Notes under the pieces: model-generated | Told to the model about the DNA's origin: nothing | Database searches by the model: none | Seen by the model: only the letters and a program-made list of their open reading frames with translations | Translations under genes and position numbers: made by a program | Assembly (NCBI RefSeq): GCF_039724765.1 | Contig: NZ_CP155729.1 | Coordinates: 2,241,501 to 2,305,500 of the forward strand | Source: Sagittula stellata E-37 | GTDB taxonomy: Bacteria; Pseudomonadota; Alphaproteobacteria; Rhodobacterales; Rhodobacteraceae | Direction of reading: 5' to 3' | DNA: 64,000 nt | In this document: piece by piece, positions 1-9,013 of the stretch | Numbering within the stretch: the stretch's first letter is position 1 | Layout of the letters: the number at the start of each line of letters is the position of its first letter

Positions 1-534
1 TGGCCCTTGGTGCCGCGCGTCTTGCGGGCGCTGCGGCGGGGGGATGACGGCGCATTGCGGATCTTCATCGCACTCTTCGAGGAGTCGGGTTTTCGCGTCG
101 TGGCCGCGCATGAGGCAGCGCCGGCGTTGTTGCCGCCTGTCGGCGCGTGGGGCGATGTTCCGGCGGGCGTCGTCGAATTGGCCCGGCTGGGCGACACCGT
201 GAGCGACCGTCAGGCGGCAGAAGACTTGGGCCAGGCCTGCGTCCTGCGCGATGGAAATGTCCTGCAACGTGAAGGGGTTGAGGGGACGGATGCCATGTTG
301 GCGAAGCTGGGCGATGCCGAGGGTGGCGTGCTGTACAAGGCGCCCAAGCCTGGGCAGGACCGGCGGGCCGACTTGCCGGTGATCGGGCCGGAGACGCTGC
401 GGCGCGCCGCCGCGGCGGGGCTGGCGGGTATCGTGATCGAGGCGCAGGGGGTCATGGTGCTGGAGCAGCCCTTAGTGCGGACTTTGATCGCGGAGACGGG
501 GCTGTTTCTCTGGGTTCGGGAAAGGGGCGCGTGA
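1..534 (+). CDS. lpxI: LpxI-type UDP-2,3-diacylglucosamine pyrophosphatase, 5' end outside the window
   Basis: LpxI hydrolyses UDP-2,3-diacylglucosamine to lipid X and UMP in lipid A synthesis at the inner membrane. The visible 177 codons match the C-terminal domain of the family (DUF1009), including the conserved KAPKPGQDRRADLPVIGPET segment followed by GLAGIVIEAQGVMVL. The frame is open from the first base, so the N-terminal part lies upstream of the window. Its stop codon overlaps the lpxB start (TGATG), so the two genes are translationally coupled; their products act in consecutive steps. The identification is firm; only the missing N-terminus limits it. Confidence 0.9.
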   Translation, partial: WPLVPRVLRALRRGDDGALRIFIALFEESGFRVVAAHEAAPALLPPVGAWGDVPAGVVELARLGDTVSDRQAAEDLGQACVLRDGNVLQREGVEGTDAMLAKLGDAEGGVLYKAPKPGQDRRADLPVIGPETLRRAAAAGLAGIVIEAQGVMVLEQPLVRTLIAETGLFLWVRERGA

Positions 535-1658
535 TGCGGGTGTTCGTCACTGCCGGTGAGGCTTCGGGCGACAAGCTGGGCGCCGCTTTCATGAGGGGTT
601 TCAAGCAGTTGTGCCCCGAAGTGGAGTTTCGCGGCATCGGCGGGCCGCTGATGGAGGCCGAAGGGCTGAAGAGCCTGTTCCCGATGGACGAGATCTCGAT
701 CATGGGGATCTCGGAGATTCTCAAGGAATACAGGCACTTGAAGGCGCGCATTCGGGAAACCGCCGAGGCGGTCCTGGACTGGCGCCCCGACGTGCTGGTG
801 ACCATCGACCTGCCGGAATTTTCGCTGCGCGTGAACCGGCTGGTGAAAAAAGCTGCGCCGGATCAAAGGGTTGTGCACTATGTCGCGCCGACTGTCTGGG
901 CGTGGCGACCGGGCCGAGCGAAGAAGATGGTCGGCGTCGTCGACCAGGTGCTGGCGCTGCTGCCGTTCGAACCGCCGTACATGGAAGCCGTTGGAATCGC
1001 TTGTGATTTTGTCGGGCACCCGGTGGTCATGGAGCCTGTTGCCACGGCGGAGGAGGCGACGGCGTGGAAGGGGGACAGCTGCGACAAGATGGTGCTGGTG
1101 CTGCCGGGGTCGCGGCGGTCCGAGGTAGCGCGATTGTTGCCTGTTTTTCAAGAGGTCGTGGAGCGTATCGCCCGACCGGGCCTGCGTTTCGTGCTGCCTG
1201 CCGGTCGGCAGGTGGTGGGGCCGGTGAAAGAAGCCGTCTCCGGATGGAAGGTTCCGGTGGAAGTCATTGATCCGGAAGGAAAAAATGGAGATAAGCTGGC
1301 GGCATTCCGGGCGGCGGACGTGGCGCTTGCGGCCTCTGGCACGGTGTCGCTGGAGCTGGCGGCCAATGCGACGCCCATGGTGATCGCCTATGACATGTCC
1401 TGGCTCAGCCGTCAGGTCATCGGGCGGATGCTGCTTGTGGATACCGTGACGCTGGTGAACCTTGTCAGCGAGACACGAGATATACCTGAATTCATTGGGA
1501 AAAATTGCAAGCCAGAGGCGATTTCCCAAGCCGTGCTCGACGTGCTGGATTCGCCGGAAAGGCAACTTCGGGCGATGGATCTGACCATGGAGCGGCTTGG
1601 TCGCGACGGCGAGGAGCCAGGGTTAAGAGCGGCGCGCGCAGTTCTTAAAGGTCTGTGA
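534..1658 (+). CDS. lpxB: lipid-A-disaccharide synthase
   Basis: LpxB condenses UDP-2,3-diacylglucosamine with lipid X to form the lipid A disaccharide, as a peripheral glycosyltransferase (GT-B fold, GT19) at the inner membrane. The 374-residue product has the usual length and begins with the diagnostic MRVFVTAGEASGD; HYVAPTVWAWRPGR and VLPGSRRSEV are further family blocks, and ASGTVSLELA near residue 265 is in the donor-site region. A GTG three bases upstream is in frame, but the ATG overlapping the lpxI stop is the more natural start. It is the last gene of the lpxI-lpxB unit. Confidence 0.95.
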   Translation: MRVFVTAGEASGDKLGAAFMRGFKQLCPEVEFRGIGGPLMEAEGLKSLFPMDEISIMGISEILKEYRHLKARIRETAEAVLDWRPDVLVTIDLPEFSLRVNRLVKKAAPDQRVVHYVAPTVWAWRPGRAKKMVGVVDQVLALLPFEPPYMEAVGIACDFVGHPVVMEPVATAEEATAWKGDSCDKMVLVLPGSRRSEVARLLPVFQEVVERIARPGLRFVLPAGRQVVGPVKEAVSGWKVPVEVIDPEGKNGDKLAAFRAADVALAASGTVSLELAANATPMVIAYDMSWLSRQVIGRMLLVDTVTLVNLVSETRDIPEFIGKNCKPEAISQAVLDVLDSPERQLRAMDLTMERLGRDGEEPGLRAARAVLKGL

Positions 1659-2011
1659 ATTAACAGGATCGGGCCGTTTGTTAACGGTCGTACGTTGGTT
1701 AATGCACCGCTCGCATACAGGATATGGGGGCGCGGACGTGCCCGTTGCATAGACCGGAAAATGGTTAACCCGCTTTCCGTGCCGGATTAACGGTTTTGAA
1801 AGGGGTGAACCGGCCGGTTTGACCCCTCCAACCGGTCGGTTGTTAACACTTGCGAATTCAACGCTTTGTTAAGGTTAACGCTTTGGCGGACGCCCTGTCT
1901 GTCGTGCCGTGTCGTGACCGCGGGCAAGGCGGATCGGACGTCCGATCGTGCGGCCAAGACACGTCGGTTGGAATGCTCCCTCGTCTCGATGACGGAGGCG
2001 GCCTTCGGACC
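1659..2011. promoter_or_regulatory. intergenic region with clustered GTTAAC palindromes
   Basis: About 350 bases between lpxB and the convergent P-loop kinase gene, with no gene I can support. It is AT-richer than its surroundings and contains four perfect GTTAAC palindromes (starting at 1680, 1764, 1842 and 1873), two ATTAAC variants (1659 and 1786), and two related palindromic tracts, ACCGGCCGGT at 1809 and ACCGGTCGGT at 1831. Spacing does not fit the TTAA-N7-TTAA form of CtrA sites. No clear hairpin terminator with a T tract is seen. Its function is unknown. Confidence 0.35.
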
Positions 2012-2503
2012 TCAACGGTGCAGGACGATATTGAAACCCTCGTTCGGAGAGGGCGGTACGAAGTGGTTCGAAATCTGGCGGAACTGCTCATCCGAGACCG
2101 TGAAGGGATGGTCGCCCTGCGCGTTGCGCGCGTGCAGACGTTCCAGACAGACCTCGTCGGGGACATCGAGGACATGGAGCACGTGCGAGGCGCCCGCCTG
2201 TTCGAAGATGCCGCGCATCCAGTTGCGCCCCTTGACGGTGTTCGCCTGAAAATCCAGAACGACCGACACGCCCGCCTGCAACACCGCAGCCACGTGCGGC
2301 GCCATGATCTTGTGGAGTTTCGCCGTGCAGCGGACGTAATCGGCGACCGAGGTCATCTCATCCCCGAACAGGGCATTCAGCCAGTCGTCTTCTGCGATGA
2401 CGACGGTGCCTGCTTCGCGCCCGAGGCTGGCGGTCAGCGTCGATTTGCCGGAGGCGATCTTGCCGCAGATCATGTGCAGCGTGGGTGGTGTCTGTTCGGG
2501 CAT
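2012..2503 (-). CDS. small P-loop kinase-like ATPase (AAA_33 type)
   Basis: A 163-residue nucleotide-binding protein. The Walker A motif GKIASGKST sits near residue 16, followed by a DD pair (AEDDWLNALFG) in the Walker B/lid position typical of small P-loop kinases related to zeta-toxin and polynucleotide-kinase folds. The substrate cannot be read from sequence. An in-frame ATG two codons upstream (2509) exists, but GGAG lies at proper distance only from the 2503 ATG. It lies downstream of tkt on the same strand, separated by a strong terminator, so it is probably transcribed on its own. The mechanism is reasonably sure; the biological role is unknown. Confidence 0.7.
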   Translation of the reverse strand: MPEQTPPTLHMICGKIASGKSTLTASLGREAGTVVIAEDDWLNALFGDEMTSVADYVRCTAKLHKIMAPHVAAVLQAGVSVVLDFQANTVKGRNWMRGIFEQAGASHVLHVLDVPDEVCLERLHARNAQGDHPFTVSDEQFRQISNHFVPPSPNEGFNIVLHR

Positions 2504-2628
2504 GGTCATCTCCGGGGCTGTGATCCCGTGGTGTCGGGTCTTGGTCGGGTCTTGTCGGGGACGACACATGCAACCCGACGGGCCGGAGGGCAAGGGTGGG
2601 CATCCGCGACGGTGGCCGTGCGCATGTG

Positions 2629-2662
2629 AAAAGGCCCCCGCCGGGTATGGCGGGGGCCTTTC
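2629..2662 (-). terminator. rho-independent terminator behind tkt
   Basis: A perfect GC-rich inverted repeat (AAAGGCCCCCGCC / GGCGGGGGCCTTT) with a 6-base loop lies about 30 bases beyond the tkt stop. Read on the minus strand the stem is followed by TTTTC, a compact intrinsic terminator. It isolates tkt from the downstream kinase gene. Confidence 0.85.
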
Positions 2663-2693
2663 GGTTCGGTCTGCCGGCACGATGGCCAGGGTG

Positions 2694-4709
2694 TCAGAGA
2701 AGGCCCTTGGCGGCTTCGGCCACGGCCTCGGCGGTGATGCCGAACTTCTCGTAGAGCGTCTCGTAGGGGGCGGAGGCGCCGAAGCTGGTCATGCCGACAA
2801 AGGCGCCCTTGTCACGCTTGCCGCGCTCGGAGAACAGCCACTTGTCCCAGCCGAAGCCCACGGCGGCCTCGACCGCGACGCGCACCGGGCCTGCGGGCAG
2901 GACCTTGCGGCGGTAGGCTTCGTCCTGTGCCTCGAACAGTTCCCAGCAGGGCATGGAGACGACGCGGGTGCCGATGCCCTCGGCCTGAAGCGCCTCGCGG
3001 GCTTTCAGCGCGATTTCCACCTCGGAGCCGGTCGCCATCAGGATGACCTGACGCTTGCCTTCGGCGTCGGCCAGCACGTAGGCGCCTTTTTCCGACAGGT
3101 TGGCGGTCTTGTGCTCGGTCCGGACGGTCGGCAGGTTCTGGCGGGTCAGCGACAGCACGGAGGGCGACGCCTTCTGGGACAGCGCGATTTCCCAGGCTTC
3201 GGCGGTTTCCACCGCGTCGGCGGGGCGGAAGACCAGCGTGTTCGGCGTGGCGCGGGAAATGGCCAGATGCTCGACCGGCTGGTGGGTCGGGCCGTCTTCG
3301 CCGAGGCCGATGGAGTCGTGGGTCATCACGAACACGGTCGGCGTCTTCATCAGCGCGGCGAGGCGCATGGCCGGCCGGGCGTAGTCGGTGAAGGCCATGA
3401 AGGTGCCGCCGTAGGGACGCAGGCCGCCGTGCAGACCGATGCCGTTCATCGCCGAGGACATGCCGTGTTCGCGGATGCCCCAGTAGACGTAACGGCCCTT
3501 GCGGTTGTCGATGTCGAAGGTGCCGAGATCGCCGGTCAGCGTATTGTTGGAGCCGGTCAGGTCTGCCGAGCCGCCGACGGTTTCCGGCATGATCGGGTTG
3601 ATGACCTCAAGCGCCATTTCGGACGCCTTGCGGGTCGCGACCTTGGGCTGGGTTTCGGAGATCTGCTTTTTCAGCGCCTTGATGGTGGCGGAGAGTTTCT
3701 TCGGCGCGTCGCCGGCGATCACGCGGGCGAATTCCTTCTGACGCGCGTCGGAGGCGTCGGCGAGGCGCGCTTCCCATTCGGTCCGGTCGGCGGCGCCGCG
3801 GGACCCGGTGGATTCCCACCAGGATTTCACTTCGGCAGGCACTTCGAACGGGCCGGTGTGCCAGTCCCAGGCTTCCTTGGCGGCGATGTTCTGGTCGGCG
3901 TTGGTCAGCGCGCCGTGGCCCTTGGAGGTGTCCTGCGCGGCATGGCCGAGGGCGATGTGCGTCTTGCAGGCGATCATCGAGGGCTGGTCGGAGGCCTTGG
4001 CGGCAGTGATCGCGGCGTCGATGGCTGCCGGGTCGTGGCCGTCGATCTCCTGCACGTGCCAGCCGGCGGATTTGAAGCGTGCCACCTGGTCGGTGCGGTC
4101 CGAGAGCGAGACCTTGCCGTCGATGGTGATGTCGTTGTTGTCCCAGAAGACGACCAGCTTCGAGAGCGCGTAGCGGCCGGCGAGGGTGATCGCCTCCTGG
4201 CTGACGCCCTCCATCAGGCAGCCGTCACCGGCGATGACGTAGGTGTTATGGTCGACGAGCTTCTTGCCGAAGCGGGCGCGCAGCATCTCTTCGGCCATGG
4301 CGAAACCGACGGAGTTGGCGATGCCCTGGCCGAGCGGGCCGGTGGTGGTCTCGACCGCCTTCAGCAGGAAGTTCTCCGGGTGGCCGGCGGTCTTGGAGCC
4401 CCACTGGCGGAAGTTCTTGAGCTGGTCGAGCGTGACCTCCGGATCGCCGCAGAGGTAGAGCAGCGAGTAGATCAGCATGGAGCCGTGGCCGGCAGACAGG
4501 ATGAAACGGTCGCGGTCGGGCCACTCGGGGTTGGCGGCGTCGAACTTCAGGTGATTGCCGAACAGGACGGTGGCGACGTCGGCCATGCCGATCGGCATGC
4601 CGGAGTGGCCGGAATTGGCCTGGGCCACACCGTCGAGGGCCAGCGCGCGGATCGCGGTTGCGCGCATCCAGTGGTCGGGATTGGCGTTGCGAAGCTCTGA
4701 AATGTCCAC
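2694..4709 (-). CDS. tkt: transketolase
   Basis: Transketolase moves two-carbon units between sugar phosphates in the pentose phosphate and Calvin pathways, using thiamine diphosphate. The 671-residue product has the expected length. Visible marks: NANPDHW at the N-terminus, the substrate/cofactor histidine in [14 protein letters not shown] near residue 35, the GDG cofactor motif in [16 protein letters not shown], and [17 protein letters not shown] with [12 protein letters not shown] in the pyrimidine-binding domain. The frame is open far upstream, but homology begins at VDISEL. A GTG at 4709 preceded by AAGGAACC fits as the start. The gene is divergent from the coiled-coil/zapA pair. Confidence 0.95.
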   Translation of the reverse strand: MDISELRNANPDHWMRATAIRALALDGVAQANSGHSGMPIGMADVATVLFGNHLKFDAANPEWPDRDRFILSAGHGSMLIYSLLYLCGDPEVTLDQLKNFRQWGSKTAGHPENFLLKAVETTTGPLGQGIANSVGFAMAEEMLRARFGKKLVDHNTYVIAGDGCLMEGVSQEAITLAGRYALSKLVVFWDNNDITIDGKVSLSDRTDQVARFKSAGWHVQEIDGHDPAAIDAAITAAKASDQPSMIACKTHIALGHAAQDTSKGHGALTNADQNIAAKEAWDWHTGPFEVPAEVKSWWESTGSRGAADRTEWEARLADASDARQKEFARVIAGDAPKKLSATIKALKKQISETQPKVATRKASEMALEVINPIMPETVGGSADLTGSNNTLTGDLGTFDIDNRKGRYVYWGIREHGMSSAMNGIGLHGGLRPYGGTFMAFTDYARPAMRLAALMKTPTVFVMTHDSIGLGEDGPTHQPVEHLAISRATPNTLVFRPADAVETAEAWEIALSQKASPSVLSLTRQNLPTVRTEHKTANLSEKGAYVLADAEGKRQVILMATGSEVEIALKAREALQAEGIGTRVVSMPCWELFEAQDEAYRRKVLPAGPVRVAVEAAVGFGWDKWLFSERGKRDKGAFVGMTSFGASAPYETLYEKFGITAEAVAEAAKGLL

Positions 4710-4983
4710 CGTGAGGTTCCTTGCGTTGCAGCGTTTCGCGCTGAATAGCAGTCGCTGGGCAAATGGCAAGGTCGCGGACCTGCGGGGCGCGGAAACGCGG
4801 ATGAAAACCGCCGTCCAAGTGCTTGGGAAGGCGCTGGTAAACAGGGGGGCGCATTTTCCCTTTTCGCTTGCTAGAGTTTCACGAAAGGGTCCAGGGGCGA
4901 TTCGCGTTGCGGTCGTGCCGGCACAAGACCCGAAAGACGGGACGGCCCGGCATACGGGCGAGAATACGGGGGCGAGAGGGCAG

Positions 4984-5841
4984 ATGACCCAGATCGACGA
5001 GTTGCAGACGCGCCTGTCGCGTGCGCTGGATCGCATTGGCCAGCGGCTGGAAGCCCACACAGCCGGGCCGGACGGCGCGGAGCTGGAGGCGCTGACGGCC
5101 AGGCTGACGGAGGCCGAGACCGCGCTGGCGGAGGCCGAAACCCGGGCTGCCGCAGCGGCGGAGGCGACGGAGACCGAGCGCGCGGCCGCCATCGAGGCGG
5201 CACGGCTGGAACTGGCGGAAGAACACGCCTCGGCGCTGGCCACCCTGCGGGGCGAGGCTGCGGCCGAGCAGGAACTGGCAGTGTCGCAGGCGCTTGAAAA
5301 GGCGGCGGAGGAACGTGACGCGGTCATCGCCGCCGTGCGCGCCGAGGCGGAAGCGGCGGTTGCCGCGGCGGGCGCGGGTGACGGTCCGGCCGAAGCGGCA
5401 GCGGACGACGGCGCCGACCGGGGCGAGATCGAGGCCGAACTGACGGCCCTGCGCGAGGCGCTGGAGGACGAGAAGGTCGCCAATGCCCAGCTTGAGGAAC
5501 GGATGCGCCACCTGAAGGCGCGGCTGGCCGAGGCGGAAGCCGGGGCCGGTGGCGCGGGCGAGGCGGGCGGTGTCCCGGCGGAGATGATCGAGGGGCTGGA
5601 CGCGGAGGTGCAACGGCTGCGTGCGGCCAACGCCGCGCTGTCGGAAAGCAACGCCGCGCTCAGGGCCGCCAACGCGCAGGGCGTGGGCGATGCGTCGCTT
5701 ATCAACGAGGCGATGCAGGTGGAGCTTGACGGGCTGCGCGCCGCGCGCGCGGTGGACGCGGCAGAAACGGAGGCGCTGATCGCGACCCTGACGCCGCTGC
5801 TCGACGCCGCAGGACCTGACGGACAGGAGGCCAACTCATGA
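4984..5841 (+). CDS. Ala/Glu-rich coiled-coil protein upstream of zapA
   Basis: A 285-residue protein of almost continuous heptad-like, Ala/Glu/Arg-rich sequence, with no catalytic motif, signal peptide or membrane segment. It starts [19 protein letters not shown], overlaps the zapA start by four bases (ATGA) and so is translationally coupled to it. The pairing suggests a cytoplasmic filament or scaffold protein of the division apparatus; this is inference from context, since low-complexity coiled coils cannot be assigned from sequence. It shares an upstream region with the divergent tkt gene. Confidence 0.8.
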   Translation: MTQIDELQTRLSRALDRIGQRLEAHTAGPDGAELEALTARLTEAETALAEAETRAAAAAEATETERAAAIEAARLELAEEHASALATLRGEAAAEQELAVSQALEKAAEERDAVIAAVRAEAEAAVAAAGAGDGPAEAAADDGADRGEIEAELTALREALEDEKVANAQLEERMRHLKARLAEAEAGAGGAGEAGGVPAEMIEGLDAEVQRLRAANAALSESNAALRAANAQGVGDASLINEAMQVELDGLRAARAVDAAETEALIATLTPLLDAAGPDGQEANS

Positions 5842-6239
5842 GCCAGATCGAAGTGGAGATCGGGATCGGCGGACGCACCTTCGAGGTCGCCTGCCAGGAG
5901 GGCGAACAGCAGTTCCTGCTGTCCGCCGCGTCGCTTCTGGACGCGGAGGCGCAGGTGCTGGTGCAGCAGATCGGCCGTATCCCAGAGACGCGGATGCTGC
6001 TGATGGCCGGGCTGATGCTGGCCGACAAGACCGCGGGGCTGGAAGAGAAGCTGCGCGATGCCGAGGAGCAGTTGGGCGCGATGAAGGCGGAGATCGCCGA
6101 GCTGAAGGCGAAGCCCGCACCGGCGCCGGAGAAGGTCGAGGTGGCGGTGATCCCCTCGGACGTGACCGATGCGCTGGCGGAACTCGCGGCGCGGGCGGAA
6201 TCGCTGGCCGAGACGGCGGACGAGAAGCTGGGCGCCTGA
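5838..6239 (+). CDS. zapA: cell division protein ZapA
   Basis: ZapA binds FtsZ and cross-links its protofilaments at midcell. The 133-residue protein opens with the family's beta-hairpin region ([26 protein letters not shown], residues 3-25), continues with [16 protein letters not shown] and the [12 protein letters not shown] helix, and ends in a Glu/Lys/Ala-rich tail with the coiled-coil propensity typical of ZapA. It begins inside the stop of the upstream coiled-coil gene. Its last codons (ADEKLGA) are the first unit of a degenerate 26-base tandem repeat that runs on downstream. Confidence 0.9.
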   Translation: MSQIEVEIGIGGRTFEVACQEGEQQFLLSAASLLDAEAQVLVQQIGRIPETRMLLMAGLMLADKTAGLEEKLRDAEEQLGAMKAEIAELKAKPAPAPEKVEVAVIPSDVTDALAELAARAESLAETADEKLGA

Positions 6240-6343
6240 CGGCAGACGAGATGCCGGGCGCCTGTCGGCAGGCGAGATGCCGGGCGCCTGACGGCAGACG
6301 AGAACCGGGCGCCTGAAGGCAGGGGAGAATCCGAGCGCCTGAA
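6215..6343 (+). repeat. degenerate 26-bp tandem repeat grown from the 3' end of zapA
   Basis: Five head-to-tail units at 6215, 6241, 6267, 6293 and 6318 share the pattern GGCRGRCGAGA..CCGGGCGCCTGA. The first is the end of zapA including its stop; the next four lie downstream and each carries a TGA-like or TGTC end. Units are 25-26 bases, so the reading frame drifts. The array probably arose by slippage duplication of the gene's terminus. From 6344 to 6444 I see no gene. Confidence 0.8.
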
Positions 6344-6444
6344 GGCGCAGGGGCGCGGTCTTTCCGGGTCGCGGTCGGCGCGTCGGTCAGGGCAGGTGGC
6401 CAACCCGGCTGCGCCGGAACGCCCACCCTACGGGATGCCGCGCC

Positions 6445-7140
6445 TCAGGCGGCGGCCCTGAGACGTTCCGCGAGGCTGTGCCCGAGGGCCACGAAGGCGC
6501 GCAGGTCGTCCGGTTTGCGCATGAGTCCGCTGTGGCGCAGGGCAAAGCCCTGGCCGTCGCGGATCGCCACGGGCTGTTGCGCGGGGTTGCGGCCCCGGCG
6601 GGCGGAGGCCAGATCCGGCGCATCGCGGATCGGCATGAGAGCGGTTTCGGCACCGGGTGTCGCCAGCAGGGTGCCTGCGCCTTCGTCCGGCACGGCCTGC
6701 AGGCGGGACATGTCCGGGCCCAGCGCGCCGAGGAGTTTCGTGAGGATCATGTGGCCGATCCCGCCGGTGCTGCCGAGCGCGCTTTCCAACCGGATGCGGG
6801 CGCCGTCGGGCATGTCGGGTCCAAGTACGGCCAGACCGTCGCCGAGCGCGAGATCCGGCGCGGTGAACCGGGTCCAGCGGGTGGTGCCCGACCTGCCGCC
6901 GGACGTGGAATGGCCGAGGCTGTAGAGCGTGAGGGTCCAGCCCCTCGCCGGATCGGAGATGTCGATCCGCATGCCGTCTTGGCCGGAGGCGGCGGTCTCC
7001 TCGATCCGCCAGCCTTCGCGGGAGGCGAGTTCCCGAAGGTCGGCCCGCCATTTACGGTTGTTGCGGAAGGCCGCGAAGACGATCCCGGAGCCTGCCAGGG
7101 CGGCGATGACGAGGAATGCGGCGACAGTCATGGTGCCCAT
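6445..7140 (-). CDS. conserved hypothetical protein with one N-terminal membrane segment
   Basis: A 231-residue protein I cannot assign to a named family. Residues about 4-25 (TVAAFLVIAALAGSGIVFAAF) form one transmembrane helix followed by a basic stretch (RNNRKWR), so the rest probably faces the cytoplasm. The soluble part begins LRELASREGWRIEET and contains DISDPARGWTLTLYS, resembling domains that compare stored and measured physical-layer proteins only in general composition. AGGAC about ten bases ahead supports the 7140 ATG; an in-frame ATG at 7131 is an alternative. It lies downstream of grxD on the same strand. Confidence 0.65.
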   Translation of the reverse strand: MGTMTVAAFLVIAALAGSGIVFAAFRNNRKWRADLRELASREGWRIEETAASGQDGMRIDISDPARGWTLTLYSLGHSTSGGRSGTTRWTRFTAPDLALGDGLAVLGPDMPDGARIRLESALGSTGGIGHMILTKLLGALGPDMSRLQAVPDEGAGTLLATPGAETALMPIRDAPDLASARRGRNPAQQPVAIRDGQGFALRHSGLMRKPDDLRAFVALGHSLAERLRAAA

Positions 7141-7271
7141 GCTGAAAGTCCTGTTTGAAAAATGTGTTGTCCGAAATGAAGTGGGGCGGCCTGGTTGGCG
7201 GCCGCCCCGTGATGTCTCGCACATGCCTCAGGCGCTGTCAGGGCCTCTGGCCCGCGCCGGTGCCCGGCGGT

Positions 7272-7643
7272 TCAGGCGTTGGCTTCGCGGATCTTGTCGG
7301 CGGCGTCCTTGTTGAAGGAGATGCCGTTCTGTTCGAAGAGGCCGTCGAGTTCGCCGGACAGCGTCATCTCGGTGATGATGTCGCAGCCGCCGACGAATTC
7401 GCCCTTCACGTAGAGTTGCGGGATGGTCGGCCAGTCCGAGTAGTCCTTGATGCCCTGGCGGATGGCGTCGTCGGCGAGGACGTTCACGTCTTCGAAGTCC
7501 ACGCCCATGTAGTTCAGCACCCCGGCCACGCGGGAGGAGAAGCCACACTGCGGCATCGCCTTGGTCCCCTTCATGTAGAGCACCACGTCGTGTGCATTCA
7601 CGGTGTCCGCGATACGGGTCTTTGCGTCGGTCGTTTCGGTCAT
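7272..7643 (-). CDS. grxD: monothiol glutaredoxin, CGFS type
   Basis: CGFS glutaredoxins bind a [2Fe-2S] cluster with glutathione and pass it on, often together with BolA proteins. The 123-residue product has [22 protein letters not shown] with the CGFS active-site motif, the [19 protein letters not shown] segment that binds glutathione, and the usual length. A GGAGACAG box precedes the ATG. The next gene upstream on the strand is a BolA-like gene, matching the partnership known for this family. Confidence 0.95.
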   Translation of the reverse strand: MTETTDAKTRIADTVNAHDVVLYMKGTKAMPQCGFSSRVAGVLNYMGVDFEDVNVLADDAIRQGIKDYSDWPTIPQLYVKGEFVGGCDIITEMTLSGELDGLFEQNGISFNKDAADKIREANA

Positions 7644-7724
7644 GTCTGTCTCCGTTGTCGGGGGGCGCGCGCCGGGCGGGCGCGCCGGGGGTGCATGGCC
7701 CGGCAGGGACGGGGCCGGGTCGGG

Positions 7725-7961
7725 TCAGTCGGGGGCCCGGGTGGTCAGGGCGAGGGCGTGCAGTTCGCCGGACGGGCCGTCCATCTTGCCCTTGAGCGCG
7801 GCGTAGACGGCGCGTTGTTGCTGGACGCGGTTCATGCCCCTGAAACTTTCGTCGACGACCATCGCGGACATGTGCACGCCGTCGTCCCCTTCGACGACGA
7901 TCTTGGCGTCCGGGAAGGATTGGCGCAGAAGGTCCTCGAGGTCCTGGGCATGGATTGGCAT
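7725..7961 (-). CDS. BolA/IbaG family protein
   Basis: A 78-residue protein of the BolA fold, which forms complexes with monothiol glutaredoxins that carry Fe-S clusters. It shows LEDLLRQSFPDAKIVVEGDDGVHMSAMVVDESF and the helix-turn motif RVQQQRAVYAAL; the histidine in GVHM and the late histidine in ELHALAL are candidate cluster ligands. Length is typical of the short IbaG-like subgroup. It sits directly upstream of grxD on the same strand (81 bases apart), probably in one transcript. Confidence 0.9.
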   Translation of the reverse strand: MPIHAQDLEDLLRQSFPDAKIVVEGDDGVHMSAMVVDESFRGMNRVQQQRAVYAALKGKMDGPSGELHALALTTRAPD

Positions 7962-8095
7962 ATGGGGCTCCGCTCTCGTGTCTCTGGTGGTCCGGCTGTT
8001 TCCGGGGGCTTTTGTCAGGAATCTAGACCGCCCGGTGGGGCTGTGCAAGGGCGTGCGGTGCGGCCTGCGGCCGACGAGAGGCGCTGCCTCTCGTG

Positions 8096-8125
8096 CTCTC
8101 CGAGGTATTTTCGTCCAGGTGAAGA
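8096..8125. repeat. short dispersed element (GAGGTATTTTCG type), copy 1
   Basis: The tract CTCTCCGAGGTATTTTCGTCCAGGTGAAGAG between xth and bolA matches the one at 12221-12249 in core and order (CCGAGGTATTTTCG.CCA.GTGAAGA-like). A hairpin, CGAGAGGC / GCCTCTCG, lies just before it. Similar tracts are frequent between genes in roseobacter genomes in my recollection. Confidence 0.5.
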
Positions 8126-8140
8126 GGGGGGCGGCGGCGC

Positions 8141-8923
8141 TCAGGCGGCGAGGTCGCACCAGACGGGGACGTGGTCGGAGGGCTTTTCGGCGGCGCGGAC
8201 GTCCTTTTCGATCCAGCAGTCGTTGAGGAGGTCGGCGGCCTGCGGTGTCAGCAGCAGGTGGTCGATGCGGATGCCGTTGTTCCGTTGCCAGGAATTGGCC
8301 TGGTAGTCCCAGAAGGAGTAATGGCCCGGACCTTGCGTGCGGGCGCGGAAGGCTTCGGTGAACCCGAGGTTGACGATCCGGCGGAAGGCCTGCCGGGTCT
8401 GGGGGAGGAACAATGCGTCGTCGGTCCAGGCGTCGGGTTTCGCGGCGTCCTCGGCCTGCGGGATGACGTTGTAGTCGCCGGCCATGACCGCGGGCATCTC
8501 GGAGGCGAGGAGCTGTTCGGCGCGGGTGTGGAGGCGCTCCATCCAGGCGAGCTTGTAGTCGTATTTCGGGCCGGGGGCGGGGTTGCCGTTGGGCAGGTAG
8601 AGACCGCAGAGGCGCACGGCGGTGGTGTCGCCCATCACCGTCGCCTCGATCCAGCGGGCCTGTTCGTCGTCCGGGTCGCCGGGCAGGCCGCGCGAGACGT
8701 CTTCGAGCGGCAGTTTCGACAGGATGGCAACACCGTTGAAGCCTTTCTGTCCGTGGGTCTCGACGGCGTAACCCATATCCTCGAAATGCTCCCTGGGGAA
8801 ATTCTCGTCCACCGACTTGATTTCCTGCGCCAGGACAACGTCGGGGTTTGCAGACTGGAGCCAATCGGAAAGGGCGCCGATCCGCGCCTTGATGCCGTTG
8901 ATGTTGAACGTCGCGATTTTCAT
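8141..8923 (-). CDS. xth: exodeoxyribonuclease III
   Basis: Exonuclease III/AP endonuclease cleaves DNA at abasic sites and degrades 3' ends during base-excision repair. The 260-residue protein begins MKIATFNINGIKARIG, has the metal-binding glutamate in LAQEIKS, the catalytic GDYNVIP block, and the terminal SDHVPVWCDL with the Asp-His pair. GGGGGAT just upstream supports the ATG at 8923; the open frame further upstream has no homology. It is a single gene, upstream of and on the same strand as bolA-grxD but about 180 bases away. Confidence 0.95.
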   Translation of the reverse strand: MKIATFNINGIKARIGALSDWLQSANPDVVLAQEIKSVDENFPREHFEDMGYAVETHGQKGFNGVAILSKLPLEDVSRGLPGDPDDEQARWIEATVMGDTTAVRLCGLYLPNGNPAPGPKYDYKLAWMERLHTRAEQLLASEMPAVMAGDYNVIPQAEDAAKPDAWTDDALFLPQTRQAFRRIVNLGFTEAFRARTQGPGHYSFWDYQANSWQRNNGIRIDHLLLTPQAADLLNDCWIEKDVRAAEKPSDHVPVWCDLAA

Positions 8924-9013
8924 TCGATCCCCCGATTTTGGTTCAGGTGGATCGTGGATCGTGTCGGAGGTCAAGCGCGGGGGTTTGGCATGTTGGACAG
9001 GGGGTGACGCCAA

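Noticed and set aside
1659..1880. CtrA-binding cluster
   Set aside because: The TTAA elements do not show the seven-base spacing required for a CtrA full site.
2397..4700. Long open frame antisense to transketolase
   Set aside because: A GC-rich codon shadow of tkt with Gly/Val/Arg-rich composition; the transketolase motifs on the other strand are decisive.
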